Assembly (NCBI GenBank): GCA_017562135.1
Contig: QEYB01000290.1
Span: 620,001-684,000, forward strand
DNA length: 64,000 nt
Reading direction: 5' to 3'
DNA from: Dipylidium caninum
Lineage: Eukaryota; Platyhelminthes; Cestoda; Cyclophyllidea; Dipylidiidae
Made by a program: the position numbers and the translations under genes. The notes under the pieces are model-generated. The model worked only from the letters and a program-made list of their open reading frames with translations, searched no databases and was not told the DNA's origin. Of this stretch, positions 36,985 through 54,500 are shown piece by piece. Numbering within the stretch: position 1 is the first letter of the stretch; every line of letters begins with the position of its first letter.

Positions 36985-37676
36985 TAAGACGAAGAGAAAA
37001 GTTAAGAAAAAATATTTCACTCAGAAGAGGTATCAAGTGAAATAATGGCACAAAGTGTAATGCTGGGAACCGGAATTTTGGCAAAAATGCGAAAGTCGTA
37101 GGTAGTTAGCACCATGCCGAACAATGAGCATGATTCGACTTGATTGCTGGATTAATTAGAGCAACCTTGAAACGCCCTTCAATTAGGCCACGAGGCCCAA
37201 TATGCAATGACCTGACGGCGAGAAGCAGTCAAACAAATTACATATAATTTCTTACAAAGTGTCACAAATTCAAAACATGAGACTAAGAAATTAGTTAATA
37301 TATAATAATTAATTAATTATAGAAATAGAAAAATTTGTTTAATTTGACTTTTTGCTTACATCCGTAATTGAAAGCGATGTATATTTAATGCCAACATTTA
37401 ACGAAAGTCGTTAAATATTTAACTAAACGCATATAAGCACCTAAAACCTTTTAAATTTGTAATTGCCATTTTGTATTATCATTAGATTTTCTATTGAGTA
37501 CTGTTAGTTGCGAAATCAACCCATTGTTGATCCAAATTTATGTAAATCAATTCGCGGACTGCTGCTTCATTTATGACCTTGGCACCAGTTAAAAATTGAC
37601 TGCTGACGGCCGTCGGATCTCCGTGACTGAAGTGCATCGTCACGTAATAGATAACCTGCTTACATTCTTATCTAAT
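36985..37676. promoter_or_regulatory. Shared head-to-head promoter interval, XYLT and BPNT1
   Basis: The XYLT and BPNT1 start codons face away from each other across 692 bases, so this interval must hold both 5' UTRs and both promoters. It includes a very AT-rich block at about 37290-37420. No specific factor sites can be supported. The boundaries are simply the two start codons. Confidence 0.6.
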
Positions 37677-39542
37677 ATGGAACCTGCACTTATTATGAGG
37701 CTGATGGCCTCATCCGTTTCGGTGGCCTCGGTGGCAGGGTCTATTATTCGCAAAGTACTAGCCAGCGGCAAACTTGGCATTGTGGACAAAGGTGTTAACG
37801 ATTTACAAACGCAGGCTGATCGAAGTGTACAACACTGCATTATCGCCTCATTGTCCAAAAGGTTTCCGGGAATCTGCATAATCGGTAACTTATTTAGTGT
37901 ATTCAACCACCCATTAATATTTAAATATGGTTAAATACTACAACTGCTATTTGGATTCATATCGTTGCATGCCAAACTTTTAATGAGTTTAATTCTCTGT
38001 TAATTTCTATTGAACGAAATTTTTATACTCTTCTTTTTATTGAACGTTGCGTTCTTCTCGGAGTACATAATTTCCTGCGTTGTTAATCTAATTAGTTTTA
38101 TTTCGTCTGCAAATTTCGCATAAATTGCTATAGGAGAAGAGGACTTAATTGAGATGGACCAGCCTTTTTCCGAAGTTGTCGAAGATGTTGATTTTTCTGT
38201 ATTGGCCAAAAATTGCCCCACGTGCCTTGAATCGACAATTTTGGATGATATTGTTGTTTGGGTCGATCCGTTGGATGCCACCAATGAGTTTGCGCAGGTT
38301 AGTAGAGCACTTCATCCGCCTTTAAAGTGTGGATAGTGCCACTTCTCTAATACCTCATCTTTTTTTCATTCTTTTCCCCCATACACATTATCCTGCCTCC
38401 TTTCCCTATTCATTTTTAGACCCTTACTTGACGCATGTTCTGTGCACTTCATACCTGTATTCAAAACAACTGTTAGATAATCTTATGCCAATTTAATCAC
38501 CTCCAACATTTCGCATTTTAAATAAGTTTTCTAGCAAACGATTCTACCCAGTGTGTCTACTCAATTTATACCATATCTCTTGATATAGGGTGTGTTAGAA
38601 TGCGTGACAGTCCTGATCGGTATTGCGGTGCGTGGTCGAGCTGTTGGTGGGGTTATTTGCCAGCCCTTCTATATGCCCGACTTTCGAAATTTTATTGAGA
38701 ACGCCGGAAAACAGGAGCGTCGTCCAGACATAGAAGAGACGCAACAACGCCTTATCTGGGGCCTTGAGGGTCTTGGTGTATTTGGTCTCTCCGGTCAACC
38801 AATTTCCAATGTCCCAAACTTTTCTTCCTCCACTGGGGATGATGAACGTTCCAACTGCATTGTCTGCTCCAGATCTCACTCATCTCCCGCCGTTGCTGCT
38901 GCCATTGAGGCCTGTGCCCCGTCCAAGGTCAGACTGCCCTCCCTCCTGCCGACTTTTTATATACGCTATTCAGATCAAACAAAAAAGTCACCAAGCTTTC
39001 GTCCTTCGTTTTTATGTCCATTGTGTTAAGAAACCTTTCTCACTTTGAATGCGGATGCAATAGTTTTTGTCCTCGGGCGCCCGTTGATGCTCATTCGGAT
39101 TTAATACTTGCCAAGTTGGTCTTGCATTCATCTCCCAGTATTATTTACTAGCTTTGAGACTGTCTGGAATGCTGAATGGCTATTAAACCATTGTTATAGG
39201 TGTATTGGCTTACCGAAATTCCTCGAGTATTTGTGTGCACAGGTCTACCGACTAGGTGGTTGCGGTTTTAAGATGCTGATGCTATTGGAGGGTGTGGCGC
39301 ATGCCTACATCTACGCTAGCTCAGGCTGTAAACGTTGGGACACATGTGCCCCCGAGGCCCTAATCAACGCCATCGGTGGTCGGGTCAGCGGTATAGACGG
39401 ACAGGCCTACAGCTACGCGCGTGACGTACATCCCATCGACAGTCGAGGTGTTATCGCCACTCCTACTGCCGCTTGGCACTCAGCCTACGTCAATCGAATG
39501 CCGCGGTCCATTGTTGACAGTCTCTGCTCCTCGCATGAATAG
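37677..39542 (+). CDS. BPNT1: 3'(2'),5'-bisphosphate nucleotidase 1, four exons
   Basis: Magnesium-dependent, lithium-sensitive phosphatase of the inositol monophosphatase superfamily. It converts PAP, the by-product of sulfotransferases, to AMP in the cytosol. Exons: 37677-37884, 38134-38297, 38589-38927, 39243-39542, phases consistent, 336 residues (human about 308). Exon 1 matches the family start ([27 protein letters not shown]). The metal ligands are visible: E71/E72 (GEED), D114 and D117 (WVDPLDAT) and D270 (KRWDTCAPE). The normally invariant glycine of the DPxDGT motif is Ala118. Start chosen at the ATG of MEPALIMRL; upstream in-frame sequence has no family similarity. It is divergent from XYLT and converges on PRPF4B. 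An insertion around residues 145-170 ([13 protein letters not shown]) accounts for part of the extra length. Confidence 0.93.
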
Positions 39543-40564
39543 TTCTCTGCTTCATACTCCCCTTCCCCTCCCCTCCTCCCTCCTTTACTCAAACTCCCTT
39601 TATAGAGCTCCAACTATAAAGCCTTACTTGAAAGAATTTTTGTCTTGACACGATACATTTCGGGATTCTCACTTCGTTACCATGGTTAACTAAAAATTTT
39701 CGACATTCGCTAATCTCTGGTTTACAAGCTTCTGGTTTTGCGTGGGGGTTGCGATGAATGGAGAGGGGGTAAGTGGCGGAACGTTGTCCTCCCGAGATCC
39801 AAGTTTAAGTCGTCATTAATCGCCCCCGTTCCTAAATGGGCAATGATTTTTATGTTAATTTATAGTTTTCTCCTAACTAGAATCAAGATCCGCGGCTGTA
39901 CTTTATCTGCTTGGTGGTCAATTAATCAATCGTCGGAACTGAACGTGACCGTGCCGTGACTGACGTTAGCAACACCATAAGAAAGGCCCCTATACGTCAC
40001 TTCAGAAGCATGTCCGACAAACTCTAAAACTGGGGAATCTTGATTTCCGTTAGGCACTTTATCCCCCTAACGACTCTCACCTCTTTTAACGTTTTTTTAA
40101 ACCGCTTTACTGAGTGTTTAAAGAGCAAATCCACCAACCGTCAACATCAAAAGTGAGCTGCAGGCCTACCAAACCACCTAGGTCAATTTACGTCAAGATG
40201 TCATGAAGTCAGATCAAATTAATTGAGACAAAAAGCCAATGCCCCATCAGGCATTCCAAGTGAATATTAAGATTCCCCGGAATACCTCATGGATGTTGGA
40301 ATTAGTTGGTCCTGGTCAGCCACAGCAACTTTCTACATTGACGTGTTTCGGCAAACATCAGAAACTCTGACATCGAGCACTCAGCTGGACACGTCGCCTT
40401 TACATAATGTTTACTACAATACCTGCCGTCCAGTCCACGATACCGAAGATATAAACAAAAGGCAGGAAGAAGCCGGCTTTCATTAGCAAGATCGAAGTGA
40501 GAATAAAAACACAGATAATTTCTTAAGGTTTTTTACAGGGTACATATTAAACAACTTCTCGACG
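39543..40564. other. Tail-to-tail intergenic region BPNT1/PRPF4B
   Basis: About 1 kb between two convergent stop codons, containing both 3' UTRs. CT-rich just after the BPNT1 stop. Small frames at 39738-39959 and 40289-40486 show no known domain. No plus-strand AATAAA was seen directly after the BPNT1 stop. Confidence 0.5.
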
Positions 40565-43991
<3,427 letters not shown>

Positions 43992-44239
43992 CTGAAAAGA
44001 AAGGACTGTAACACGGAGCGACTACAGAAATTAGATATTTAGAACTGAGAAAAACGACAATGGCCCAAATCCGTTAGCATTTAAGATTATAAAACCCAAG
44101 CGGCCAAACGACTCGAGAACTGGTCGAATATGTGATAGGTCATGAAAGTTAAGCACAATATAACACAGTTAAAATAAGCAAGCTCTGTTACAAGATATCA
44201 GTTAGATTTCACGCGATATGAAAACAACGTAATTCCCAC

Positions 44240-44247
44240 CCGCTCAT
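44240..44247 (-). other. PRPF4B: Candidate first coding exon of PRPF4B
   Basis: The exon beginning at 43991 requires two bases carried from upstream. On the minus strand, ATGAGCGG followed by a GTGGGA donor supplies an ATG and exactly two spare bases, giving a start M-S-G-R-R-D. The donor is weak and other upstream exons are possible. The implied intron is 248 bases. Confidence 0.3.
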
Positions 44248-47200
44248 CCTGATGCAACCCAGTGATCTGTTCAACCACTAGCACCAACTTAAACAAATCA
44301 GTGTATTTATGATATTCGAATTTAATCTTGAACGAAAATTACAGTAAATCTATTGGATCGTGAGCTTATATTTACATTTTATGAGACGCGAATGGCCGAC
44401 TATATCTACGCCTTATTTATTCGTTGCCCGTTTATCCGAGACATACGCAAATTATCCTCAATCCTTACTATATCTCAATGAAATACTAAGACCAGTACGA
44501 ATGCCCTATTTTTCTGCTTATACTCATGCTCAACAGGCGTAGCGCCTACAATCTCACACATACACGTCCCCACGCTTGCTAATATGCTCATTTTCAGCAT
44601 AGTCATGGCAATCGCATTTTTTGCATCCTTAATCAATTATTTTGTATTCTGATTTAAAATGCCTACAAAACCACTTTGAGATCAAATTGTGACATTGTCA
44701 CCTAAGATTATCATAAAAAACTTGTCATTGTCAGCTTTTACTTATTTTATTTTATCTGAAAGCTTGAAATTATAAATCATTACTCCTTTTCGACCCAATA
44801 ACTATACATATTAATAACATACAATTTATACGTATGCCATTGTATATTTTATTTATCCATTGACCAACTGATTGTTCGACTTGAATAAATTTCAATGAAG
44901 TGTACTCCTTAATAGAAAATGTGCTCGTATTAGGCCACTACTTTTGACCGATTATCAATTCCTTGTGAAGCACAATTATTTATTGTTGCCGCTAGGTATG
45001 CTTACGGCCATGCTCTGAAAAAAATTGTCACTAACGTATCTTCCGTTTTACCTTTTATGAGATGCCATTGCAGAGTCTAAAAGGATGTCTCCGATTCACA
45101 ATATATCCTGAATACGTCTGCAAAGTTTAAAGGGTCATTGAAAATTCATTATGGAAGCTTGACACCGGACATCAGTAATTTATTTATGCTGATGTGGTTT
45201 TGTCATCGCTTAACGTATAGTGTTTTTTGTTTGTGTAGGCCTTATGTACTTTGAGGTGCCGGTCAATTATCTCCTACTACAAACTGCTTGGGATTTTATC
45301 GCTTGGTCCTCAGGGTTTTGAATTCTTAGATTCTCACTCACTTTTTCAAAATACTTATGATGGACATTTGACGTACAAATCTAATGTCTGTTTTCTCGGG
45401 CCGTATCGAACTTACGGAGACCGATTCAAACAGATATAATTTGCTGCTGTTTGTCATTTGTTTTTGATGTGAGTCGGTAACTAACTCCGCAAATGTTATT
45501 TTAGGCAGGAATTCACTACTGCTTAAAACGCTCATTATCTGCTCACGTGATTATGGAGTGTCTTTCAATCCTTGCGACAGCTAGTCAATTTAGTTATACC
45601 ACACACTTTTGTCTAATTAATTAATTCACCCGAACTATTTTAAATAACTCTTTTCACCATTTTTAAACTGAAAAAACTAGAATCTACAGCACTAGTTAGC
45701 TAAATGTCGACATTATACAATTTCCCTGCACATAATATAGGGTAAAGGCATTATTCACCTGATAAATGCTAGGACCCGCGTTATGTGAATATTCCTGATT
45801 GGCCGATGGAAACAACACAAGATAATTAACTGTTTGCTTTGCTGGAGGGCAGCTGAAAGCTCGGGCATCATTAATGAAAGCAGAGAAGACCCTCCTCCCC
45901 ACTCATTTCCCCTCTGTGATGAACTAGACGAAAAGGAATAGAAAGCCGCGTGTTTCAATTAACTTGATACGCCACGCACAATATGAATCAAGCTCTGCTC
46001 TCTCACGCTAATCAGAAATTGATAATGGAATTTATTGATTTTATGCTGTTTATTCATTGGGTAAATTTAATGAGTTTGTCTCTTAGCAACCGATGTGCTT
46101 GTAACATAGATCCTGTTGAATTGTAATTATCTACACAGCTCTCATTTGCCTGTCATCCCTTTTATCACATTAAGAATGCAAGGGTTTAAGCTACATCAGA
46201 AATTATGGTCCAAGCTATCACAATTCCCAGATTAGTTATCCTTTCCCGGAACAAGTTTACGTTTTACTGCAGTTTTAAAATATCTGTATACAGAAAGTGA
46301 ATGATCGAATGCTCCGCTTGTGTTTACATATGGTTCCTGAGTACAATCTCTTCTTCCTCCTCCCCTCCCCCAATCGTGGGTTTCTTCACACTATTCTTAA
46401 CCGGTTTGAATGTCATTTACACATTGCCCACGTCTCGCCTCAGGGGCAGGAACCACAATCTTCCTCTTCTCCACCTCCACCTAATTAAGAAGCTTTACTT
46501 ACACCCTTTAGAGTTTAGAGAAGTCATGAGGGCTGGGATACCCATAACCTGGGCACTCCAGATACGAAGGTGTCGTTTGGAAAATTTAAAGCAGCAGAGA
46601 CAGTGTCTCGATTCGGTGAGCCTGTTAACTGTCGCCTCAAGGTAGCATCCACCGCGACCTAAATCGTGTCATCCTCGTCATTTCCACTGCCTACTTAGGG
46701 AAAGGCGACCACTTTGTTCTCACAGTGAGGCAGACGGATCGTCTAATGAGTTGTGTCCTGGCCAAGAGAAATCTGTGGGACCTAAACTATTTAATGGAAA
46801 AATTTGGCGCTTTCCAGATACTTGAATGGGCAATTATCGCAACGTGAACCTCGTGCAGACAACATCCGGTCGTGGGGCAGAGCGTGTGCAAGTGCTGGAA
46901 TAGATTTGTTAGGATTCAATTTGCATTCCTCCCCTTAACACCCTTTTACTGACATCATCATCATGAATCGCCGAAAATGCAATCAAAGTAAACTGGGGGA
47001 GGCAGGAGACTACGGTTTGGTGAATACTGTCCGCGATTAGCTTTGACTACATGACGGTCTTTCGACACTAGGTAGAATTCTTTACGTTAATACAGGAAGA
47101 GGGGGAAATTCGTTTGGAAAATATGCCGCAGGCGTTATTGTACAAGTTTTTTGTTCTGCTGCCACTGACGTACACTCCAAATTTTTATACACAAATGTAA

Positions 47201-48353
47201 AAGATACTCTCTTTACTCACTTCATATAATTTTTGTTTTATCTTCCGCTGAAGCCAGGAGGAATTAACACGCGATTTGCATCCGCATTTAAGGTACGAGT
47301 TCAAGTTGAAGCATGACACAGTTCGACAAGCTTCGAGAAACATTCATTAGGCCTTGGGAGATGGATGCAATAATAATAACAATAATAACTGCTCGATGTT
47401 GGTTTTACTAATTTTGTTCTGGCCTCGAGGAAGAGGAAGACTGAAGGACGACTGTGGAACCCACACCATACACAACAACTCTTCGTGAACTTGGATATGA
47501 AATAAAAAGCAAGATTGAATTCAAATGTCTCGGAGGCACGAAACGATGCTAGTGGAGATGATGGAGCGACCAGCGGATTAACTTCGACTCTTTGTTGTCT
47601 CCCTCGCAATTCACGATTGCCGCCTTTTTTGCAGCAAATCATCACCTCTGATGAAAAGTTGACTTTGTAGGATAATCGAGAGCAAATGGGTGGATAAGAA
47701 AACACGTTCAGGACACAAACTTAAGCAGGAAGTTTGTAAAATAAATTGTAGTTATAATGTGTCGGCAGGTCCAAGGAGTGATCCAATCTTCCTTCCTTCC
47801 ATAACAGCGAAGGAGATCATTTTGCCACAAAATTAATGTCACGTATGAAAGGAAATTATGAGGAGAAAAACAGACAACATTGCAATGTTACCGCACGACA
47901 AGAACGCATGACGACCACATAAAGTTTCAATTATTGTTGACAATGTGGACAACCTCTTGGCAAAATCAAATTCTACCACATTTTCTACACTTGTCCGATA
48001 TTTTTTCGACTGATTATTACCTTTTCGCAATTATGAATAATTTTAGGAGGAAAGAAATACAATAATCAAAATCAAGATAAAATAAATATTTGGAGGTGGT
48101 TCATTAACTCTAAATAAATATTTTTTTTTTTTCAAATAGAGACAATTAAGTAATGAGGTTTATTACGGTGAAATATAATAAACAAATGTCGAAAATTGGG
48201 TTTTTTGTTGTTTACTTGTATTTTTGGCTCGCTTCATAATTTTCAACCTAATCAGAGGCTCGAAAATGTGGTTCAATGCCTCCACCCTACTTCCCATCGT
48301 GGCTTGATAGAAGGAGTCATAGAATGCAAGAAAGCTTTGGGAAATCTCGACAG
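44248..48353. other. Non-coding region, no gene seen
   Basis: AT-rich sequence upstream of PRPF4B. Open frames at 45251-45439, 46301-46645 and 47301-47705 lack domains and natural composition. The proximal part should hold the PRPF4B promoter. I see no RNA gene. Confidence 0.5.
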
Positions 48354-48595
48354 CCTCCTCCTCCTCCTCCCTGAGTCCTCCTCCTCCCTGAGTCCTCCCT
48401 GAGTCCTCCTCCTCCTCCCTGAGTCCTCCTCCTCCTCCTCCCTGACTCCTCCTCCTCCTCCTCCTCCTCCTCCTCCTCCTCCTCCTCCTCCCTGACTCCT
48501 CCTCCTCCTCCTCCTCCCCTGACTCCTCCTCCTCCTCCTCCTCCCTGAGTCCTCCTCCTTTTCCTCCTCCTCCTCCCTGAGTCCTCCTCCTCCTT
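48354..48595. repeat. CTC/GAG minisatellite with CCTGAGTC spacers
   Basis: About 240 bases of CCT repeats, interrupted at variable spacing by CCTGAGTCC or CCTGACTCC. On the minus strand this is a GGAGGA polypurine tract with GACTCAGG interruptions. The long frames read across it encode only Arg/Gly/Glu/Ser repeats and are not genes. Confidence 0.95.
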
Positions 48596-51500
48596 CAATT
48601 CCACGGGATTGCTGCAGCGCAATACCGCAACGAGGATATTGTGGACATGAGGACTCTGGTCTTGACACACGTCGCTCCTCTGGCGACTCGATTTTAGTCC
48701 CACTTTTGTACATCGCGATGCTAATTATTTTTTCAATTTTTCTTCCCTCGGGAAATGTTTTTAATCGCTCAGTGGCCGAGGGGACGCGAGGAAATGGAGA
48801 CCGTATGCAAGGCCGATTCGGGGTCAAATCAACGGGGAGTGAAATGTCCCCCTTCTATGTAAATTATCCGCACTCAGTAAATTAACAGGTCAAATCAACG
48901 AAATGCCACTCTTATTCGATTTTGTTCGACCTAATCGGCCTCACTACCAGAAAGTGGGCGGAATGGGAGAATAAGAGGACGCAAAAGGGGAGATGAAGGG
49001 CATTGAAAGTCTGAAGACAGAACAGCAAGTGGAGTAAATCCCACGATTGTATCGTGCACTCGGGAGCTACTCAAAACAACCAGCAAAACTGTTTTAACCT
49101 TCACGACTTTCATCTGCCTCTGTGTTCGTCTACCTCTCAGCCTTGTGTCGAAGACGTCGCGAGCTCCACCCCGACTGAAGGTGACTTGGAAAGACGTTCG
49201 TTTGGCGACTGCTACTCAAAAGTCCTCGATCCCCTTCACAAGACTTGTTTGATGCTCGGGGAGATCTGAGAAACCGCGGTGTAGACGCGCGGAGAATGTG
49301 CCAAATGCCTCATATTTTATTTAAAAGTATCGCAAAGATCGGACTCAAGACGATGTTTTAAATGGGTTGTCTAATCAAACAAAGAATGGACCGGTTGTCA
49401 GTGGAATGAATGGCGTATTCTGCCGGAAGGAAAATCCTCCTCCGCATTCACCGTCTCCACCTCACTCTCATCGCGTGTGCTTCTGCAATATCGTCAAACG
49501 AATAGTTTTGCCCTGCCTCTTTTCCTGCCACATTTCGGTGCATTAAAATACTTTTATTTTATTATTCACTTCGGCACTGCGTCTGGCATAGTTAAAGGCA
49601 GAATTTTCACCAAATACGTCTTTTTTCTAAAAATTCCCATTTTTGGAGTTCCATTTATCAAGGCACGTTTCAAAGCCTTCTTCATACCATCCAATTCGCA
49701 TATCCTCCATTTAATTAAAATTTAATTGCCCTTCGGCACAATTATGAGCCCTTTTAGCCTCACACTCGTGGCGTGGATTGTCATGCGCATTATCGTCTTC
49801 TGACGCTGCCCTCGTGACGGTTTTGCAGCGCCTTGTCAACCATCCACTTCACCTTTTGAGGTGACACATCACGTCAAACCAAAGATGTTCGCCTCGGTGT
49901 GCAAAAGAAAAGAAAAAAATAGACGTAAGTGGAGGTTTAAAAGGCTTAGCCTTCGATCCTCTCACCCGACTGGCGATTGAGTCGCACGGTTGTGGCGAGA
50001 GCGCAGTCATTGAGAGTTTTGTGGGTTGAAAAGGTGTAGAATTTGTGACACTTCCAATGAAAAATAAAATAACCTTTTGGGGTTTCAACTACGTACTCGA
50101 CGTCTGTCATCGCAGATGCGCTATCCTCCCCTCGTCCCCCCCCCCCCCGCCCCCCGCGCCTCCTCTCAACGGAGGATTTTATGGCTTTGGCGCACAGACA
50201 AAACGAGCAGCGCTGCATCAGATTAGCAGTGGACATAAAATACCACCATGAATTGATCAGTCTCGGATGAAAGTTACCTAGTGAACGAATAAACAAATAA
50301 AATAGTGGCTACGATGGCATGGAAATGACATTTTGTTTTGTTGAGTGAGATAATCATTGAGCAACAAGTGACCTAACTGTTGCCAGGAAACCGCTGCTTG
50401 TTTATAGAATAAAAGAAATGCGATTCTTCCTTCCCATCAACAAACCTTATTAGAAAATATATTTGCGATTATTATTAATGACTTCCTATCTACATAAGGG
50501 CTATTTGAATGACTCATTTAGGAAAAAAGTTTCATCCAATGATGAAAAAAATTAGACCACTGCGTGTTTTACATCTCATTTATTGTCGACTTTTTTGCTT
50601 TTCACAAAGTCTTGTAACAACAAAATGAAATAGTAGTTGGAGTGTGGGCGCCGAGTCTGGGGTAAATGTTGAATGCGACAGGATTTCCCCGCCTATTTCT
50701 GCAAGTTTAGACGAATTCCCATAATCGCGTATAGCCTGCCATTATCATCATTCAACATAATTCCCTTCCTCTTCAACATCGTTGAGCTCATTGCTTCCAT
50801 TGCTGTCTTTAATTTACCTACTTGCTGACAACGCTTCGCCGAAGTGAGCATTTCATTCGCTTTTAACCTCTCATAACGCAGTGGTCTTTCAATTTGCCAC
50901 CAAACGCAGCACGGCATTTTCTTATTCCGAGTCAAATTTGGATTAAAAGTGGGAAGACTACGTACTCTGGCCTTACAACAGGCCTCTTCGCCTACACGTT
51001 TTTCCTCTACCTTCCACCTTTCATGCCCAGTTATCATCACCTGGCTGAGGAAGGTCTCGAATTTCTTTCGAACAGGAAGAGATATGCACACAGCGACTCG
51101 GTCACCCAAATTCTTATGACGTCATTCACGTGGCAACCTTCCTGAATATTTCAACACCAATCCCATCTTCCGCCCATGGTTCGAAATGTTTTGCTGAGCT
51201 GAAGTAGGCCTCTCTGCGATCCACGATGATGCCAAAAAGGATCTTTCTTCAACATGGCATCAACAGCATCATCATCTCGGAGGAAAAATTGTCGTCCATA
51301 AGGTGGCATATCAGAAAAGTAGAAAACAAATTGTTCACATTTTTCCTACCGTTGTCAGCATGTCCTATTGGAAATTGTGCCTTCACCAAGCATTTTACTA
51401 AACTTCCACTTGCGTTTGCCGCATTTTTTTGTTGAAATTAATTTAAGATACAGTTGCGTAAATAAACTTTATCGGTAGCCATAGGTGCACCATCGCCCCA

Positions 51501-54500
51501 CACTTAAGGCTAAAGGGAATCAACTTTATTTAATTTACTTTGCTACTTCAGAGTGTATAAATTAAACGACAAAAATACGGAGTCGATCAGGAGTCAGATA
51601 AACACGTGCTACATGTCCAAGAATGACATAGAAACGGAAAAAACTTTCTAGTAGACCTGTCAGACAGGTGTAGAAACAAAGTTAAAAAAGTGAGGAATCA
51701 CACGGGTAAGATGTAATTTCCCGAAATAATGGTACTTCGTTACTCTCATTTTTTATTTTTGTCTCCCAAAGACCAATCGCGTGATGCGTCTCCGCCCTGC
51801 CAGCAATTCACATTAGTTTACTTAAGCATTATCTAATCCCAAATCGCATAAAGTTGCACAATACCCTAACTTATTTTTAGATCAGAGAAATGTTTGGTAA
51901 GGCAAGCCAATGGGAGGAGCCACTCCGATAATCATCTGGCAGTGTTAATCCGAAAAAAAGAACTTAACTTTCCTGGGCGTAACAAATTCACCAACTCGTC
52001 CAGTCGCCAATGCCATTCCAGGCCGCTCCCTTCTCTTCCGTCCTCCGTTCACGCCGTACAACTGCTATGGTAGGAATAATTCCGCAGGATTAGGTGAAAT
52101 TACAAGAGAGATAATTAAGAGGAAAACTCTTGTAGAGGACTGCTTAAAAATATCCTAAGAGACTGTGGATAAATGAAATATAGATAAAAGAGGAAAGGTA
52201 GAATGCAGGATGTAGAATGGATTCTTAATTACACCCGGGGAAATAGTAATTGTCGAAGTAGGATAATGCGGGTGAGTCTCATGAGGACCCTCACGCCCGA
52301 TGATTACCAAGTCCTTTGTCGAGTTGCATGAGTTTTCCTATCACCCAAATAGGAAATCAAGTGTTGTGATAACAACTGACCACTCTGAAGTTAATTCCAG
52401 TCTTGAAACACAGCTCGCACTTCGTGCCGCCATGGGCAAGTTAAAAGTGTGCTTAACTTCTTAGAATGGGTGGAAAAAGGAAGAAGGGAAGCGGAATGGA
52501 GGCATTTATTTTAGCCCCTAGCTCTGAGCGAACAACTCTGCACTGGCGGGAGGTTTACGATATGCAAAACATTAGTTTTCCTAAATATCCTCCACCGATT
52601 AATCGACGCTGAGACCAGATTAGAGGTAACTCCTTCTTTGTATAGTACTAATTTTACAAAATATTTAACCATTTTGAGATTTAATAATCGGTTCATCGAA
52701 GGCTACCAGCCATGCATCCGCTGGCCTTAGTGATCAAATTGAAATATACCCTCGAAACGAGACGCGACATGTACGTTGGGGGGTGGGGGGGGGTTAAGTG
52801 CGCGCCAAGCGACAATGATCATTCTGTAAGCTTTACTTGTCATTATCTGTCATTTGCGGCTGGCAGGCAGCTGATGGCCTCCAAAGCACACAACGACGGG
52901 CTTTCGACGCTAATACCTTAGCCAATCGCGGGGTCAGCGTAAACAAAGCAATGTACGAAGCATCTCCTTTTGTGGATTTTCCCTGCATGTAAGTGTACAT
53001 TTTGAATTAACACCAGTCTCCTTTCTCCCATGCCATTCCACTTCGGAATTTACCGCAATTTAGTCATGTAACACGATAGAATTGTGTTGATTAAAGGCGG
53101 AGGTGTAGACCAGACGTACTGCATTATAAAATACACTTTTCGCTTATAAATGCAGTGTTATAGAAGAGTAATCCTAATTTTTGTTTGAAAACTTTATGAG
53201 TAAAGTTAAGCACAAATGTGAGTATACAACCTTTCGCGAAATTTCTTTTTTCAAGTGACACTGTAAACTAGGGGAAGTCCTTCAAATGTGCGGATCTTCG
53301 GTTGAACGTTTACATTTCGCGACAGATGCTATTTATTTCTCAACATAATTCGTATTTAATGTTTCATTAATTGCTGAAATATGTCTGGATTGTAGGCGAA
53401 ATTTAGTTGCAATAGCAATAAATTTTAACAACAAATTTCAGTCGAGAAATGTGTTAATCTCCATCTGTGAAGTTTTCAAAATCAACTACCCGGGAAAATC
53501 ACCTTTACTGTACAAGGACATGGCGATAAATAGGTAGCAAATTTATGATGCAATAATAGGTGAAACAAATATGTGATAATGCCTCTAATTCTTAAAACAC
53601 AGCCTTTAGCCGATTTCCAACCAGGCTTGAGAGCTAGTTAGTAAACATATCACTCCTTGCTAGTACTAAGTCAACGAGGAAAGATATTTTTGCAATGCTG
53701 TGTGTACATGAAGATGACAGACCAAATACCCTCGAGTGTGAAAAGTTTCCGTGTCATCAGGCCGCGGTCAAGATTTTGGAGGCCACTCACTCCAATGGTT
53801 TGGCATGGGTGTTTTAACCTTATATTTGTGTTCGAGAAAGTGAGTTTTAGACTTTTCTCTGTCTCATCTGTGCACAACATTTAGAATTCCCATGCAGACG
53901 ACTTTCTTTCAAAATGTTTCAATCGTCCAGAAATGTTTTTATTTAGGTCTTGCCACAGTTATAGACATTACACCTTCTACAAGGCTATTCTAATTTATTA
54001 TCATTCGACTTCATATATAATTTTCCAAAGTTAAAATCGGGTTGTCTACATGATCCTCCTCCGCACAATTTCACGACCTGGCATATGCTTGATTAAATTT
54101 TTTCGTTGGGTGGCTTTCAAATCAAGACGCAGTACATAGTAGAAGTGGAAGAAAATTAATATTACTATTTGCACAACCACAATAGAATGGTGCGTTGGTT
54201 TATTGCCTTAAAGCAAAATTTACGATCACATTATTTAGTGTCATTATATGATCGTGGTTAGTATGGGCATAAAAAGCCAAATTGCGTAGATTTGTTCAAC
54301 GCAGTCGATGCCAAATAGGCCGCATCATTCAAATACCCCCATACTCATGCTAAGTGGTTTGTAGGTATTACAGTAATTTTAATTGAAAAATTACCCGTCC
54401 TCAATGAATTGTAAAAGAAAACCTCAATGAATTGTAAAAGAAAACCACTATAATGCCAGTAGATTTTGTTCTCAGGTTAAAAAGTACAACAAACCTTTTT

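Noticed and set aside
48273..48827. 184- and 128-codon minus-strand frames
   Set aside because: They translate the GGA minisatellite into Arg/Gly/Glu repeats; not a gene.
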